DNA from: Nocardioidaceae bacterium
Lineage (GTDB): Bacteria > Actinomycetota > Actinomycetes > Propionibacteriales > Nocardioidaceae
Length of the DNA stretch: 64,000 nt
Reading direction: 5' to 3'
Assembly: GCA_018672315.1 (NCBI GenBank)
Contig: CP076053.1
Span: 2,467,827 to 2,531,826, forward strand
Below, piece after piece: positions 32,582 to 41,840 of the stretch (positions within the stretch are counted from its first letter, which is position 1; each line of letters starts with the position of its first letter). The position numbers were made by a program, and so were the translations under genes. Under the pieces are notes generated by a model that saw only the letters and a program-made list of their open reading frames with translations, ran no database searches and had not been told where the DNA came from.

Positions 32582-33361
32582 ATGGCCGAGATCGCATCCC
32601 TTGCCGACGTCCTCACCCGCCTCCGCTCGTGCGAGTGGATCGACCTGACTCATTCGTTCGGGCCGGGGATCCCGCACTACTTCGCGTTCCCCGACGAGGA
32701 GCGCGAGACGCTGTTCCACTTCGACGAGGGCGTCGGCTCGGCCGGCACGGGCTTCCTCGCGCACCGCTTCACCCACATCGGGCAGTGGGGCACCCACGTC
32801 GACCCGCCCGCGCACTTCGCGCGAGGAGGCCGCTTCCTCGACGAGCTCCCCGTCACCGACATGATCCTGCCGCTGGTGGTCGTCGACGTACGCCGCCAGG
32901 TCGCGGCCGACGTCGACCACATCGTCACCGTCGCCGACCTCGAGGCCCACGAGGCCGAGCACGGCACGATCCCGACCGGTACGTTCGTCGCCCTGCTCAC
33001 CGGGTGGGCCGAGCGCTGGCCCGACGGTGAGGCGATGGCCAACCGGGACGCCGACGGGCTCGCCCACTACCCCGGCTGGGGCGTGGACGCGCTGCGCTTC
33101 CTGGTCGAGAAGCGAGACGTCACCGCGGTCGGGCACGACACCACCGACACCGACGCGGGCGCCGTCGTGGGCGGCGGCTCCGCGCCCGCCGAGACCTACA
33201 TCCTCGGCGCCGACAAGTGGCAGATCGAGATGCTCGCCGGCCTCGACCGGGTGCCGCCGACCGGGGCCCTGGTCGTGGCGACCTGGCCCAAGCCGCAGGA
33301 CGGCTCCGGCTTCCCGGCACGGGTGTTCGCCATCGTCGACCGTGGGATCAACGGCGTGTGA
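32582..33361 (+). CDS. Cyclase-family (KynB-like) metal hydrolase
   Basis: A 259-residue cyclase-family protein: DLTHSFGPGIPHY near residue 21, and the metal motif HIGQWGTHVDPPAHF (family HxGTHxDxPxH), then VGHDTTDTDAG. Family members include kynurenine formamidase and isatin hydrolase; the exact substrate is unknown. It is first in a two-gene unit; its stop overlaps by one base the start of the hydrolase at 33361. This is the first clearly intact core gene right of the island. Confidence 0.85.
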   Translation: MAEIASLADVLTRLRSCEWIDLTHSFGPGIPHYFAFPDEERETLFHFDEGVGSAGTGFLAHRFTHIGQWGTHVDPPAHFARGGRFLDELPVTDMILPLVVVDVRRQVAADVDHIVTVADLEAHEAEHGTIPTGTFVALLTGWAERWPDGEAMANRDADGLAHYPGWGVDALRFLVEKRDVTAVGHDTTDTDAGAVVGGGSAPAETYILGADKWQIEMLAGLDRVPPTGALVVATWPKPQDGSGFPARVFAIVDRGINGV

Positions 33362-34140
33362 TGACTCGATCGACCGATTCGCCGGGTGCCGGCGACCTCC
33401 CGGACGCCGACCACGCCTCGGCTCCCGGCCCGCACATGCTGCTACGAGAAGGCCTGACCGGCGTCGAGCTCGCGCACTCCGCGCTCTCGCGCGGTTACCT
33501 GGCGGGCCTCCCCGACGGTGACGGCCACCCGGTGCTGGTGCTGCCCGGCTTCCTCGCCGGCGCGCGATCGACCGGGTTCCTGCGCGGGTTCCTCCGGTCC
33601 AAGGGCTACCGGGTCTACGACTGGGGCCAGGGCCGCAACATGGGCGTACGCCAGGGGTTGCGCGGACGGCTGTCGGCCCGGCTCGACCACATCAGCCAGC
33701 GCAACGACCGCACGATCAGCATCATCGGCTGGAGCGCCGGCGGCATCTACGCCCGCGAGATCGCACGCGAGCAGCCCGACCGCATCCGCTCCGTCATCAC
33801 GATGGGCACGCCCATGCGGGGCAACCCCCGCGCGACGTCGGCGTGGCCGGCGTACTCCCTGCTCAACCGCGGCCGCAACGCTGTCGACCTCTCACCGGAC
33901 GTGCTGGCCGCCCGCGCCGAGCCGCTGCCGGTGCCCACCACCTGCATCTACAGCCGCTACGACGGCATCGTGGCCTGGGAGCTGTGCACCAGCCTGCTCG
34001 CGCCGCAGACCGAGAACGTCGAGGTCACCAGCACCCACCTCGGCTTCGGTCACCACCGCCGCACTCTCGGCGTCATCGCGGACCGGCTTGCGCAGCCCGA
34101 GGGGGAGTGGCAGCCGTACGAGCCCGACCGGGCGCGCTGA
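33361..34140 (+). CDS. Esterase/lipase-type alpha/beta hydrolase
   Basis: A 259-residue protein related to the one at 5353: PVLVLPGFLAGARSTGFLRG, KGYRVYDWGQGRN, nucleophile elbow GWSAGG, ITMGTPMRG, CIYSRYDGIVAWE and THLGFGHHRR for the catalytic His. No signal peptide is visible. ATG 33361 overlaps the cyclase stop (TGATG). Likely a cytoplasmic esterase or lipase; partner and substrate are unknown. Confidence 0.85.
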   Translation: MTRSTDSPGAGDLPDADHASAPGPHMLLREGLTGVELAHSALSRGYLAGLPDGDGHPVLVLPGFLAGARSTGFLRGFLRSKGYRVYDWGQGRNMGVRQGLRGRLSARLDHISQRNDRTISIIGWSAGGIYAREIAREQPDRIRSVITMGTPMRGNPRATSAWPAYSLLNRGRNAVDLSPDVLAARAEPLPVPTTCIYSRYDGIVAWELCTSLLAPQTENVEVTSTHLGFGHHRRTLGVIADRLAQPEGEWQPYEPDRAR

Positions 34141-34192
34141 GCGGGCAGAATGGCCCTGCGCAGGCAGTGACCCACCGGCACGGGAGGCCCAC

Positions 34193-34237
34193 GTGATCGC
34201 TCCGCTCCGAGGCGCGATGAAGGTGCGCCGAGCATGA
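34193..34237 (+). CDS. Possible 14-residue leader ORF
   Basis: GTG 34193 lies 5 nt after GGGAGG (34182-34187) and encodes VIAPLRGAMKVRRA, stopping at 34235-34237. Its stop overlaps the antiporter ATG (ATGA at 34234). The antiporter has no Shine-Dalgarno of its own, so this mini-ORF may deliver ribosomes to it. An inner ATG at 34217 is an alternative start. Confidence 0.4.
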   Translation: MIAPLRGAMKVRRA

Positions 34238-35847
34238 CCGACCTCGCCCCCGCCCTGCTGGTCGCGCTGGCGGCTGGGCTGGCGGCCTCGGCCGTACGCC
34301 TCCCACCGCTGGTGGGATTCCTGGCCGCCGGGTTCATCCTCTCCGGGCTCGGCGTGCCCGAGGTGCCCGCGCTCGACACGCTCGCCGACCTGGGCGTGGC
34401 GCTGCTGCTCTTCGGCATCGGGCTGAAGCTCGACGTGCGGGTCCTCGTACGCCGCGAGGTGTGGCTGACCGCGGTCGTGCACCTGAGCCTCACCTCGGCG
34501 CTGGCTCTGGCGTACCTGTCCGTGCTCGCCCTGATCGGCATCGGCCTGCTCGGCGGCCAGGACTGGCGGACGCTGCTCGTGATCGGGTTCGCGCTGGCGT
34601 TCTCGAGCACCGTGCTGGTGGTCACGGTGCTGGAGGACCAGAGCTCGTCGCGTTCACGCTACGGTCGCACCGCGGTCGGCATCCTGGTCATCCAGGACAT
34701 CGCTGCCGTCCTGTTCCTGACTCTCGCCGAGGGCTCTCCGCCCAGCCCCTGGGCGGTCCTCCTCCCCCTCCTGCTCCCGGCGGCCTGGCTGCTGCGTCGG
34801 CTGCTCGGCCGGCTCGGGCACGACGAGCTGATGCCGCTGTACGGCGTCGCCCTCGCGCTGGCCCCCGGGTACGCCCTCTTCGAGGCCGTCGGCCTCAAGG
34901 GCGATCTGGGCGCGCTGGTGATGGGGCTGCTCCTCGCCCCGGATCCACGGTCCGGAGAGCTCTCCCGGGCGTTGTTCTCGATCAAAGAGCTGCTGCTCGT
35001 CGGCTTCTTCCTCTCGATCGGTTACACCGGCCTGCCCTCCGCGAGCGACCTGCTGGTCGCCGTGCTGCTGCTCGCGCTGATCCCGCTGAAGTCCCTGGGG
35101 TTCGTCGCCCTGCTGTGGTGGCGCGGGATGCGGCACCGCACCTCGGTGCTCGCCGGCTCGGTGCTGGGCAACTACTCCGAGTTCGGCCTCATCGTGGTCG
35201 TCGTCGGGGCATCGGCCGGCCTCGTCTCCGACGCGTGGCTGCCGGTGCTGGCCACTGCAGTCGCGCTGAGCTTCGTGCTCTCGGTGGTCATCGACCGCCA
35301 GAAGGACCACCTGGTCGCCCTCGCCGAGCGATGGCTGCCGGCACAGGACATCGAACGTCTCCACCCCGACGACAGGCCCATCGACATCGGTCACGCCGAC
35401 GCGGTGGTGTTCGGCATGGGTCGCGTCGGCCAGGCGGCGTACGCCCAGCTGACCCACACCCACGGCATGCGTGTGGTCGGCATCGAGAGCAGTGAGGAGC
35501 GGGCCGCCGAGCTGCGCGGGCGGGGCCTCGACGTCGTCGAGGGCGACGCCACCGATGCCGACCTGTGGCACCGGCTCACACGGGCGCACACGGTCGACAT
35601 CGCCGTCCTGGCGATGCCCTTCCACGGCAGCAACCTCGAGGCGATCGAGCAGCTCGAGGCGGGGGAGTTCGCCGGCATGGTCGCGGCGGTCGCCCAGTAC
35701 GACGACGAGGCGGCCGAGCTCCGCGTACGCGTCGACTCCGTCTTCGGCCTGTACGACGGTGCCGGCACCGCCCTGGCGGACGGTGTGGCGGAGCTGGTCG
35801 GTCGACGCAGCACGAACGAAGACCCGGGAGCAGACACCACGCTGTAA
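34234..35847 (+). CDS. Kef-type cation:proton antiporter (CPA2) with TrkA-N domain
   Basis: A 537-residue membrane protein: about 11-12 hydrophobic segments (LPPLVGFLAAGFILSGLGVP, DLGVALLLFGIGLKLDV), then a cytoplasmic nucleotide-binding TrkA-N domain (VVFGMGRVGQAAY, VVEGDATDADLWHRL). It probably exchanges K+ or Na+ for protons under nucleotide control. ATG 34234 overlaps the stop of a 14-codon leader ORF. The C-terminal TrkA-C domain seems absent. Confidence 0.88.
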   Translation: MTDLAPALLVALAAGLAASAVRLPPLVGFLAAGFILSGLGVPEVPALDTLADLGVALLLFGIGLKLDVRVLVRREVWLTAVVHLSLTSALALAYLSVLALIGIGLLGGQDWRTLLVIGFALAFSSTVLVVTVLEDQSSSRSRYGRTAVGILVIQDIAAVLFLTLAEGSPPSPWAVLLPLLLPAAWLLRRLLGRLGHDELMPLYGVALALAPGYALFEAVGLKGDLGALVMGLLLAPDPRSGELSRALFSIKELLLVGFFLSIGYTGLPSASDLLVAVLLLALIPLKSLGFVALLWWRGMRHRTSVLAGSVLGNYSEFGLIVVVVGASAGLVSDAWLPVLATAVALSFVLSVVIDRQKDHLVALAERWLPAQDIERLHPDDRPIDIGHADAVVFGMGRVGQAAYAQLTHTHGMRVVGIESSEERAAELRGRGLDVVEGDATDADLWHRLTRAHTVDIAVLAMPFHGSNLEAIEQLEAGEFAGMVAAVAQYDDEAAELRVRVDSVFGLYDGAGTALADGVAELVGRRSTNEDPGADTTL

Positions 35848-35855
35848 GGGCTGGA

Positions 35856-35861
35856 TAGCCT
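35856..35861 (+). promoter_or_regulatory. -10 box (TAGCCT), leaderless
   Basis: TAGCCT ends 6 nt before ATG 35868. Confidence 0.5.
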
Positions 35862-35867
35862 CGCTGC

Positions 35868-36665
35868 ATGACCCTGACCCTCGGCTCCGGTCCGCTCGCC
35901 CCCGGCTCCTCCTCGACCGCGCGACTCAACTTCAGCCTCGAGGACGCGCCCGCGCACAAGCTGGTGTTCCAGCCGGACCCGCGTCGCATCCGGGCGCTGG
36001 TGGGAGACACCGTCGTGCTCGACACGACGCGCGCGCACCTGCTGCACGAGTCCGCCCTGCTGCCGGTCGTGTACGCCCCCGAGGAGGACTTCACCGACGA
36101 GCTGTGGGTCGAGTCGAGCACGAGCACGCACTGCCCGTTCAAGGGCGACGCGGCGTACCGCAGCCTCCAGATCGACGGAGGCGGCGGCACGGTGCACGAC
36201 CTGCAGTGGCGCTATCCCGACCCGCTGGAGCGCGCGCCGTGGCTAGCCGGCCACGCAGCGTTGGACGCGAGCAAGGTCGACGTGTGGTTCGTCGAGGACG
36301 ACCGGGTGGTCGGGCACCTGCGCGACCCGTACCACCGGGTCGACGCCCACCCCAGCTCCCGCCGAGCGGTGGTGCGCCGCGACGGCGAGGTGATCGCCGA
36401 GTCCGAGCGGCCCGTGCTCGTCTTCGAGACCGGGCTGCCGGTCAAGGTGTACGTGCCGCCGGCCGACGTACGCCCTGGCGCGATCTCCGCTGGGTCGGGC
36501 AAGCGAACGCTCTGCCCGTACAAGGGTGAGGCGACCTACTGGGACGTCGGCCCGCTCACCGACGCCGCCTGGAGCTACGAGACCCCGCTGCCCGACGTGC
36601 TGCGAGCCCAGGCCCACCTGTGCTTCGACGACTCGGTGGAGGGGTTGAGCGTCGAGCTCGCGTGA
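35868..36665 (+). CDS. Tandem DUF427 protein
   Basis: A 265-residue protein with two DUF427 domains. Each has the paired motif of a small aromatic/Pro block and a Cys-containing lysine turn: STHCPFKGDAAYRSLQ in the first and RTLCPYKGEATYWDVG in the second, with RAHLLHES and ERPVLVFET before them. Many DUF427 proteins are single-domain; the duplication is common in actinobacteria. Function is unknown. Confidence 0.82.
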   Translation: MTLTLGSGPLAPGSSSTARLNFSLEDAPAHKLVFQPDPRRIRALVGDTVVLDTTRAHLLHESALLPVVYAPEEDFTDELWVESSTSTHCPFKGDAAYRSLQIDGGGGTVHDLQWRYPDPLERAPWLAGHAALDASKVDVWFVEDDRVVGHLRDPYHRVDAHPSSRRAVVRRDGEVIAESERPVLVFETGLPVKVYVPPADVRPGAISAGSGKRTLCPYKGEATYWDVGPLTDAAWSYETPLPDVLRAQAHLCFDDSVEGLSVELA

Positions 36666-36729
36666 CATCAGGGTTCGCCCAGCAGACCGCACTGTGCTGG
36701 ACCAGGGTGGGTTTCCGCTCCCCGGGTGA

Positions 36730-36735
36730 CAGTCT
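36730..36735 (+). promoter_or_regulatory. Possible -10 box (CAGTCT)
   Basis: CAGTCT ends 6 nt before ATG 36742, the spacing used by other leaderless genes here. Confidence 0.35.
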
Positions 36736-36741
36736 CGCTCG

Positions 36742-38139
36742 ATGGGAGAACATCGGGTCGATGCGGTCGACGCCATCTGGCTCAACATGGACCGACCCGA
36801 GAACCTGATGGTGATCGACGCGGTGATGTTCCTCGACGCCCCAGTCGACAGGGCGCGGCTCGAGGACCTCCTGCGTACGCGTCTGCTCGACCTCTATCCC
36901 GTCTTCTCCCGGCGCCCCGTGCCGGCCCGCGGCCTGCGTCGGCGCCAGCGGTGGCAGGACGTCGAGGTCGACCTCGACGACCACATCCGCAGCGTCACGC
37001 TGTCCGCGCCGGGTGACGACGCGACCCTGCAGCGGTACGTCGACGGCTTCATGTCCGCCCCGCTGCCACGCGACCGGCCGCTGTGGGAGGTGCACCTGGT
37101 CGACGGACTGTCCGAGGGGTCGGCGATCTTCGTGCGGCTCCACCACGCGATGGCCGACGGCATCGCGCTGACACAGGTGCTCTTCTCGCTGACGGACCTG
37201 GTGCCCGAGGGCGACCGCGACGGGTCCTTCGATCCCGACGACCCCAACAACCAGGTGGCGGCCGCGACCGCCCCCCGGTCGGTGTCCTCGACACCACCGG
37301 CGCCCCCGACCAGGACCCCGCTGGGCGTACGGCTCGCCCGGGCCGGCGGCACGGTCCTCGGCGTCCTCGCGGTGCTGCTGAAGCTGCTGGTGACCCGCAA
37401 CCCCGCCTCGCCGGTCAGGGGCCGGGCCGGTGCAGCGAAGCGTGCGGTGTGGTCGCAGCCGATCGACCTGCGCCGCATCAAGGACATCGCCCAGCACGCC
37501 GACGCCACTGTCAACGACGTGCTGCTCTCGGCACTGTCCGGGGCGCTGGAGACCTACCAGGTCGACCGCGGCTCCCGGCCCATCGACCTGCCGACCATGA
37601 TCCCGGTCAACGTGCGCCCGCTCGACCAGCCGTTGCCCCGCGAGCTGGGGAATCGGTTCGCCCTGGTGCTGCTGGGGCTGCCGTCCGGGCCCGGCTCGGC
37701 GGTCGCGCGCCTCACCGAGACCAAGCGACGCATGGACGCCGTCAAGGCCTCGCCGGAGCCTGCCGTCACCTTCGTGCTGCTCCAGGGCATCGGACTGCTG
37801 GGCGGCCGGCTGCGACGACTGGTCGTCTCCTTCTTCGCCGCCAAGGTCACCGGGGTGACCACCAACGTGCCGGGTCCTCGGGAGGCGCGCTACCTCGCAG
37901 GCACCCGCATCGACGGCGTGCTCGGCTGGGTGCCCGGGGCCGGTGGCCAGACGTTCGGCACCTGCATCTTCACCTACGCCGGCACCGTGCGGATCGGCTT
38001 CAAGTCCGACGCGGACGTCGTCATCGACCCCGAGTGCCTCCTGACGGCGTTCCATGCCGAGATCGCGGCGCTGGAAGCACTCGTCACCGGACCCGCCGGC
38101 GGGCACGCAGCGCGACCACCCGAGCTCGTCGTGCGCTGA
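36742..38139 (+). CDS. Wax ester synthase / diacylglycerol acyltransferase (second copy)
   Basis: A 465-residue WS/DGAT with the catalytic HHxxxDG at residues 134-140 (HHAMADG), a DATVNDVLLSALSGAL block, TMIPVNVRPLD and late NVPGPREARYL. Together with the copy at 2801 and the PlsC-like gene at 40886 it points to neutral-lipid storage. It has a proline-rich insert (SSTPPAPPTRTP) before the C-terminal domain. Convergent with the PucR gene, 13 bp apart. Confidence 0.9.
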   Translation: MGEHRVDAVDAIWLNMDRPENLMVIDAVMFLDAPVDRARLEDLLRTRLLDLYPVFSRRPVPARGLRRRQRWQDVEVDLDDHIRSVTLSAPGDDATLQRYVDGFMSAPLPRDRPLWEVHLVDGLSEGSAIFVRLHHAMADGIALTQVLFSLTDLVPEGDRDGSFDPDDPNNQVAAATAPRSVSSTPPAPPTRTPLGVRLARAGGTVLGVLAVLLKLLVTRNPASPVRGRAGAAKRAVWSQPIDLRRIKDIAQHADATVNDVLLSALSGALETYQVDRGSRPIDLPTMIPVNVRPLDQPLPRELGNRFALVLLGLPSGPGSAVARLTETKRRMDAVKASPEPAVTFVLLQGIGLLGGRLRRLVVSFFAAKVTGVTTNVPGPREARYLAGTRIDGVLGWVPGAGGQTFGTCIFTYAGTVRIGFKSDADVVIDPECLLTAFHAEIAALEALVTGPAGGHAARPPELVVR

Positions 38140-38152
38140 GCGGCACGCCCGG

Positions 38153-39382
38153 TCAGCGGAGGTCGCCACCCCCTCTCCACCTCAGCACCTCCAGCGCCAC
38201 CCCCAGCTCGACGGGACGATCGACGGCGCCGTCAGGCAGCAGCGCCTCGGCCCGACGCAGGCGCCGCAGGAACGTGTTGCGGTGGGTGTACGTCGCCGCA
38301 GACGCCTCGGTGGCGTTGCAGTGGTGCCGCACGAAGCTGCGCAGGGTCTCCTGCAGGTCCGTGTCGGCGCTCACGAGGTCGCCGAGGGTCGCGATGACGA
38401 AGCGGGCCGCCACCTCGCGGTCGGCCGAGGCGAGCAGGGCGACGGCGACCTCGTCGTGGTGCACCGCCGCCCGTGCGCCACCGGCGCCCGCCGGGCCACC
38501 GAGCAACCGTTGCACCGCCAGCGCGTCCAGGTGCGCCCGCCGGAATCCCTCCACGCCGGCATGGGGTCCGGCCGCGGCGACGCGTACGCCCGGCCCGACG
38601 AGGCGCTTCAGCGTCACGAGGTCGACGGCGTCGGAGGTCCACACCCACCGCGTACCGGTGCTGGCGACGACGCTCACCGCACGACCGGACCTCGTCGCGG
38701 GTGCGAGCGCCTCGGCGACCCGGTCGATGCCTTCGACGTCGGGCTCGGCGGCGTCGCTCCAGACGACGTACGCGTGGTGGTCGCCGTCGACCGTGTAGCC
38801 CAGTCCCGCACGGATCCGGGACGCGCTGACCGGCGCACCGCGCAGCACCAGGGACACCAACGTGCGGCGCTCGGCCTGCAGGTCGCGGCTCAGCTCCTCC
38901 CGGGTGGCGGCCATCCGCACGGCCACCTCCGCGACGGTCGCCTCGACGAAGTCCGCGATCGAGGTGGCGGTGACCGCGAGCAGCGCGCGCAGCTCGGCCG
39001 GGTCGTCGGTGAGGTCGAAGGCGATCTCCATCCAGTGCTGCCACGCCACCGCCTGCCCGGCGCGGTAGGCGTCGAGCGCGGTCTCGTCGAGCCCCCGGCG
39101 TACGAGGTCGCGAGCCAGGGTCAGCGGCACGTCGGAGACGTCCGCGGGCACCGGCTCGCCCGGGGCGCGTACGTTCGCCGCGATCCAGCTCGTCAGGTTC
39201 GACAGGATCGCCCGCCGGGTCGAGGCCGCGAGCTCGGGGTCCGCGGCGATGCGCGCGCCCGCCGGCCCGCGGAAGATGGCCTCCTCCAGCTCGGCGTGCC
39301 AGTGCGCGGGCGGGTCGAGCGCCCGCTCGGCGCCGTCGCGGATGAGCTGGCGTACGCGAGGGCTCGGACCGTCAGCTGCCAC
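38153..39382 (-). CDS. PucR/CdaR-type transcriptional regulator
   Basis: A 409-residue regulator: long helical sensory region (DLTDDPAELRALLAVTATSI), a GGDEF-like middle segment typical of CdaR/PucR proteins and the C-terminal HTH_30 (TYTHRNTFLRRLRRAE). It is divergent from the P450 gene, so it may control it. GTG 39382 is 2 nt from a 15-bp palindrome that could be its operator. Ligand unknown. Confidence 0.82.
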   Translation of the reverse strand: MAADGPSPRVRQLIRDGAERALDPPAHWHAELEEAIFRGPAGARIAADPELAASTRRAILSNLTSWIAANVRAPGEPVPADVSDVPLTLARDLVRRGLDETALDAYRAGQAVAWQHWMEIAFDLTDDPAELRALLAVTATSIADFVEATVAEVAVRMAATREELSRDLQAERRTLVSLVLRGAPVSASRIRAGLGYTVDGDHHAYVVWSDAAEPDVEGIDRVAEALAPATRSGRAVSVVASTGTRWVWTSDAVDLVTLKRLVGPGVRVAAAGPHAGVEGFRRAHLDALAVQRLLGGPAGAGGARAAVHHDEVAVALLASADREVAARFVIATLGDLVSADTDLQETLRSFVRHHCNATEASAATYTHRNTFLRRLRRAEALLPDGAVDRPVELGVALEVLRWRGGGDLR

Positions 39383-39383
39383 G

Positions 39384-39398
39384 GTGTCAGAGTGACAC
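39384..39398. promoter_or_regulatory. Palindrome GTGTCA-GAG-TGACAC, likely operator
   Basis: Perfect 6-bp arms around GAG, immediately upstream of the PucR start and overlapping its CACTCT -10-like box, in the intergenic region shared with the P450. Confidence 0.5.
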
Positions 39399-39496
39399 AC
39401 TCCATGGCGCCGTCGGGGGCGATGTGTGCTTGGAGCCGCGTACGCCCCCGGCCACGATGAGTGGTGCCCACCCTGCGCCCACGCCGAAGGAAGCCG

Positions 39497-40873
39497 ATGA
39501 CCGTCACCGTGCCCGCACCCCTGCGCGAGCTGCCCGGCACCGCTCGCACCGCGGCCCGGTGGTCGGCCCAGCACGCGGCCCCCCGCCTGGTCATGCGCCG
39601 CATGGCCGCGACGGGAGACCTGCAGGGGACCATGCTCATGGAGCACGGAACCGGTCGCCTGCACGAGATCTTCGAGCAGATCCGCGACGAGGGCCGCGTC
39701 TACCGAGGCTCCCTCGGCTACGTCACCACCTCCCACCAGGTCTGCAAGGAGGTGCTCGCCGGCGGCGACTTCCATGTCGGCTTCGCCCGGGGACGGCTGC
39801 CCGGCGTGCTCGGGAAGGCTGCGCTGTGGGCGCAGGCCGGCGGACCGATCGGTCCGCTCACACCCCCGTCGCTGCTCGCGGTGGAGCCGCCGGACCACAC
39901 CCGCTACCGGAAGCTCGTCACCCGGGTCTTCTCCGTCCGTGCCGTGCAGCAGCTGCGCGAGCGCGCGATCACCGTGGCCGACGAGCTGCTCGACGACCTG
40001 GCCGGTGAGAGCGAGGTGGACCTGGTCGAGCGCTACTGCAGCCGCCTGCCGATGACGATGATCGCCGAGATCCTCGGGGTGCCGCCCGAGGAGCGTCAGA
40101 AGGTGCTCGAGTTCGGCGAGGGCGCCGCGCCGAGCCTCGACCTCGGCCTGGACTGGGCGACGTTCCGCGACGTCGAGGCGTCGCTCGCGGCCTTCGAGGA
40201 GTGGCTCGGCGAGCACATCGCCCGCCTCCGGGCCAATCCGTCGGACGACCTCATGAGCCAGCTGGTCGCGGCCACCGAGGACGGTCGCGGTCTCGACGAC
40301 CACGAGCTGCGCGCCACCGCGGGCCTGGTGCTCGCCGCCGGGTTCGAGACCACCGTCAATCTGCTCGGCAACGGCGTCGCGCTGCTCACGCGGCACCGCG
40401 ACCAGCTCGACGGCCTCCTCGCCGCCGACCCGGGGGGTGACGAGGGGGGCGGAGCGAAGCCAGCGGTGGAGCGCTGGACCAACGCCGTCGACGAGGTGCT
40501 CCGCTTCGACCCGCCGGTGCTGCTCACCGGCCGCTCGACGGCGACGGACACCGAGCTCGACGGCCGGTCGCTGCCCGCGCAGACGATGGTCACCGTCGTG
40601 CTGGCCGCCGCCAACCGCGACCCCGAGGTCTTCGACCGGCCGCAGGAGTTCGACGTCACCCGCGAGAACGCGGGCGACCACCTCTCCTTCTCCGGCGGAC
40701 GCCACTACTGCCTCGGTGCGGCGTTGGCGCGCATGGAGGGCGAGGTCGGTCTCTCACGACTCCTCGCGCGCTACCCCGACCTGGAGGTGCTGCCCGGCGC
40801 CACCAGGAGGCCGACGCGGATCCTCCGTGGGTACGCCACGCTGCCCGTACGCCTCGGCGAGCCCGCCACCTGA
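39497..40873 (+). CDS. Cytochrome P450
   Basis: A 458-residue soluble P450. Visible signatures are the oxygen-binding helix AAGFETT, ExxR in DEVLRFDPP, and the heme loop FSGGRHYCLGAALA with the thiolate Cys405. It hydroxylates an unknown substrate with an external redox partner; none is encoded nearby. ATG 39497 has a GAAGGAAG Shine-Dalgarno; a GTG at 39461 is an alternative. Divergent from a PucR regulator and followed by an acyltransferase 12 nt downstream. Confidence 0.93.
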   Translation: MTVTVPAPLRELPGTARTAARWSAQHAAPRLVMRRMAATGDLQGTMLMEHGTGRLHEIFEQIRDEGRVYRGSLGYVTTSHQVCKEVLAGGDFHVGFARGRLPGVLGKAALWAQAGGPIGPLTPPSLLAVEPPDHTRYRKLVTRVFSVRAVQQLRERAITVADELLDDLAGESEVDLVERYCSRLPMTMIAEILGVPPEERQKVLEFGEGAAPSLDLGLDWATFRDVEASLAAFEEWLGEHIARLRANPSDDLMSQLVAATEDGRGLDDHELRATAGLVLAAGFETTVNLLGNGVALLTRHRDQLDGLLAADPGGDEGGGAKPAVERWTNAVDEVLRFDPPVLLTGRSTATDTELDGRSLPAQTMVTVVLAAANRDPEVFDRPQEFDVTRENAGDHLSFSGGRHYCLGAALARMEGEVGLSRLLARYPDLEVLPGATRRPTRILRGYATLPVRLGEPAT

Positions 40874-40885
40874 GCCGGAGGCCCG

Positions 40886-41677
40886 ATGAGCCACGAGCAG
40901 GCAGCACGTGGGCCGCTCGCGCTTCTCGCCCGGTCCGTGATCGCGGGGTCGGCGGGGGAGTACGTACGCCGGTGGCACCGCCACGACGTGGCCCTCGACG
41001 CGGCGATGCCGGGCGAGCCGTGCCTGGTCGTCGCCAACCACGGCTTCGGTGGTGTCTTCGACCTCAACGTGCTCGCGCTGCTGCGTACGCTCACCGAGCT
41101 CGACGAGGCCGACCGCACCACGTTCCTCGTGCACGACCTCGCCTGGACCCTGCGCGTCGGTCCGGTGCTCGAACGCCTGGGTTGCGCACCCGGCAGCCGG
41201 GAGTCCGTTGCCGAGGCGTTCGGTGCCGGGCGGCACGTCGCGGTCTTCCCCGGCGGCGACGTCGAGGCCGCCAAGCCGGTGGGTGAGCGGCACCGCATCA
41301 AGCTCGACGGGCGCGACGGCTTCGCGCAGGTGGCCGTCGACCACGGCGTGCCGGTCGTGCCGGTGGTGACCGCCGGAGCCGGGGAGTCCCTCCTGGTGCT
41401 GAGCGACGGCCGTCGGCTGGCTGCGGCGCTGGACCTGCCGCGACGACTCCGCATGGAGACACTGCCGGTGACGCTCTCCGTGCCGTGGGGTCTGAACGTC
41501 GGCCTGGTCGGACTGCTGCCCTACCTTCCGCTCCCTACGAAGCTGAGCACGGCGGTGCTGCCGCCGATGCGGCCGCACGAGCACGAGTCCGTGTCGATGT
41601 TCGCGTCACGGGTCGGTGTCACGATGCAGGCCCGGCTCGACGAGCTCACCGCCGCGCGTCGACCCGTTCTCGGGTGA
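40886..41677 (+). CDS. LPLAT/PlsC-like acyltransferase
   Basis: A 263-residue acyltransferase-fold protein: VVANHGFGGVFDLNVLAL carries the HxxxxxD-type catalytic motif (NHGFGGVFD, one residue longer than the usual HX4D), then VAVFPGGDVEAAKP and VPVVPVVTAGAGESL. It is likely to acylate a lipid acceptor. ATG 40886 has GGAGG upstream and starts 12 nt after the P450, so the pair may be one transcript. Confidence 0.78.
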   Translation: MSHEQAARGPLALLARSVIAGSAGEYVRRWHRHDVALDAAMPGEPCLVVANHGFGGVFDLNVLALLRTLTELDEADRTTFLVHDLAWTLRVGPVLERLGCAPGSRESVAEAFGAGRHVAVFPGGDVEAAKPVGERHRIKLDGRDGFAQVAVDHGVPVVPVVTAGAGESLLVLSDGRRLAAALDLPRRLRMETLPVTLSVPWGLNVGLVGLLPYLPLPTKLSTAVLPPMRPHEHESVSMFASRVGVTMQARLDELTAARRPVLG

Positions 41678-41751
41678 GACGCGCCGGGCCGAAGGTCCCG
41701 TGATGGCTCACCCGATCGGGACCCGCTGCGGACCCGGCCGGGGCCCCGGTG

Positions 41752-41811
41752 TGGTCCGGTTGGACCAGTTCGTCCGGACCCTGGATCCCTGGGCGTGGCG
41801 ACGCGGATACT
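41752..41811 (+). promoter_or_regulatory. Hairpin and -10 box before the MetOD1 gene
   Basis: TGGTCC-GGTT-GGACCA (41752-41767) is a perfect inverted repeat. GATACT (41806-41811) is a plausible -10, giving a leader of about 23 nt with GAGGGAG before ATG 41841. Confidence 0.4.
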
Positions 41812-41840
41812 CGGCTGAGGCGACGAGGGAGCTGAGCGAG

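Noticed and set aside
41703-41840. Earlier ATG for the MetOD1 protein
   Set aside because: It would translate the hairpin and -10 region; ATG 41841 has a Shine-Dalgarno and the domain begins after it.
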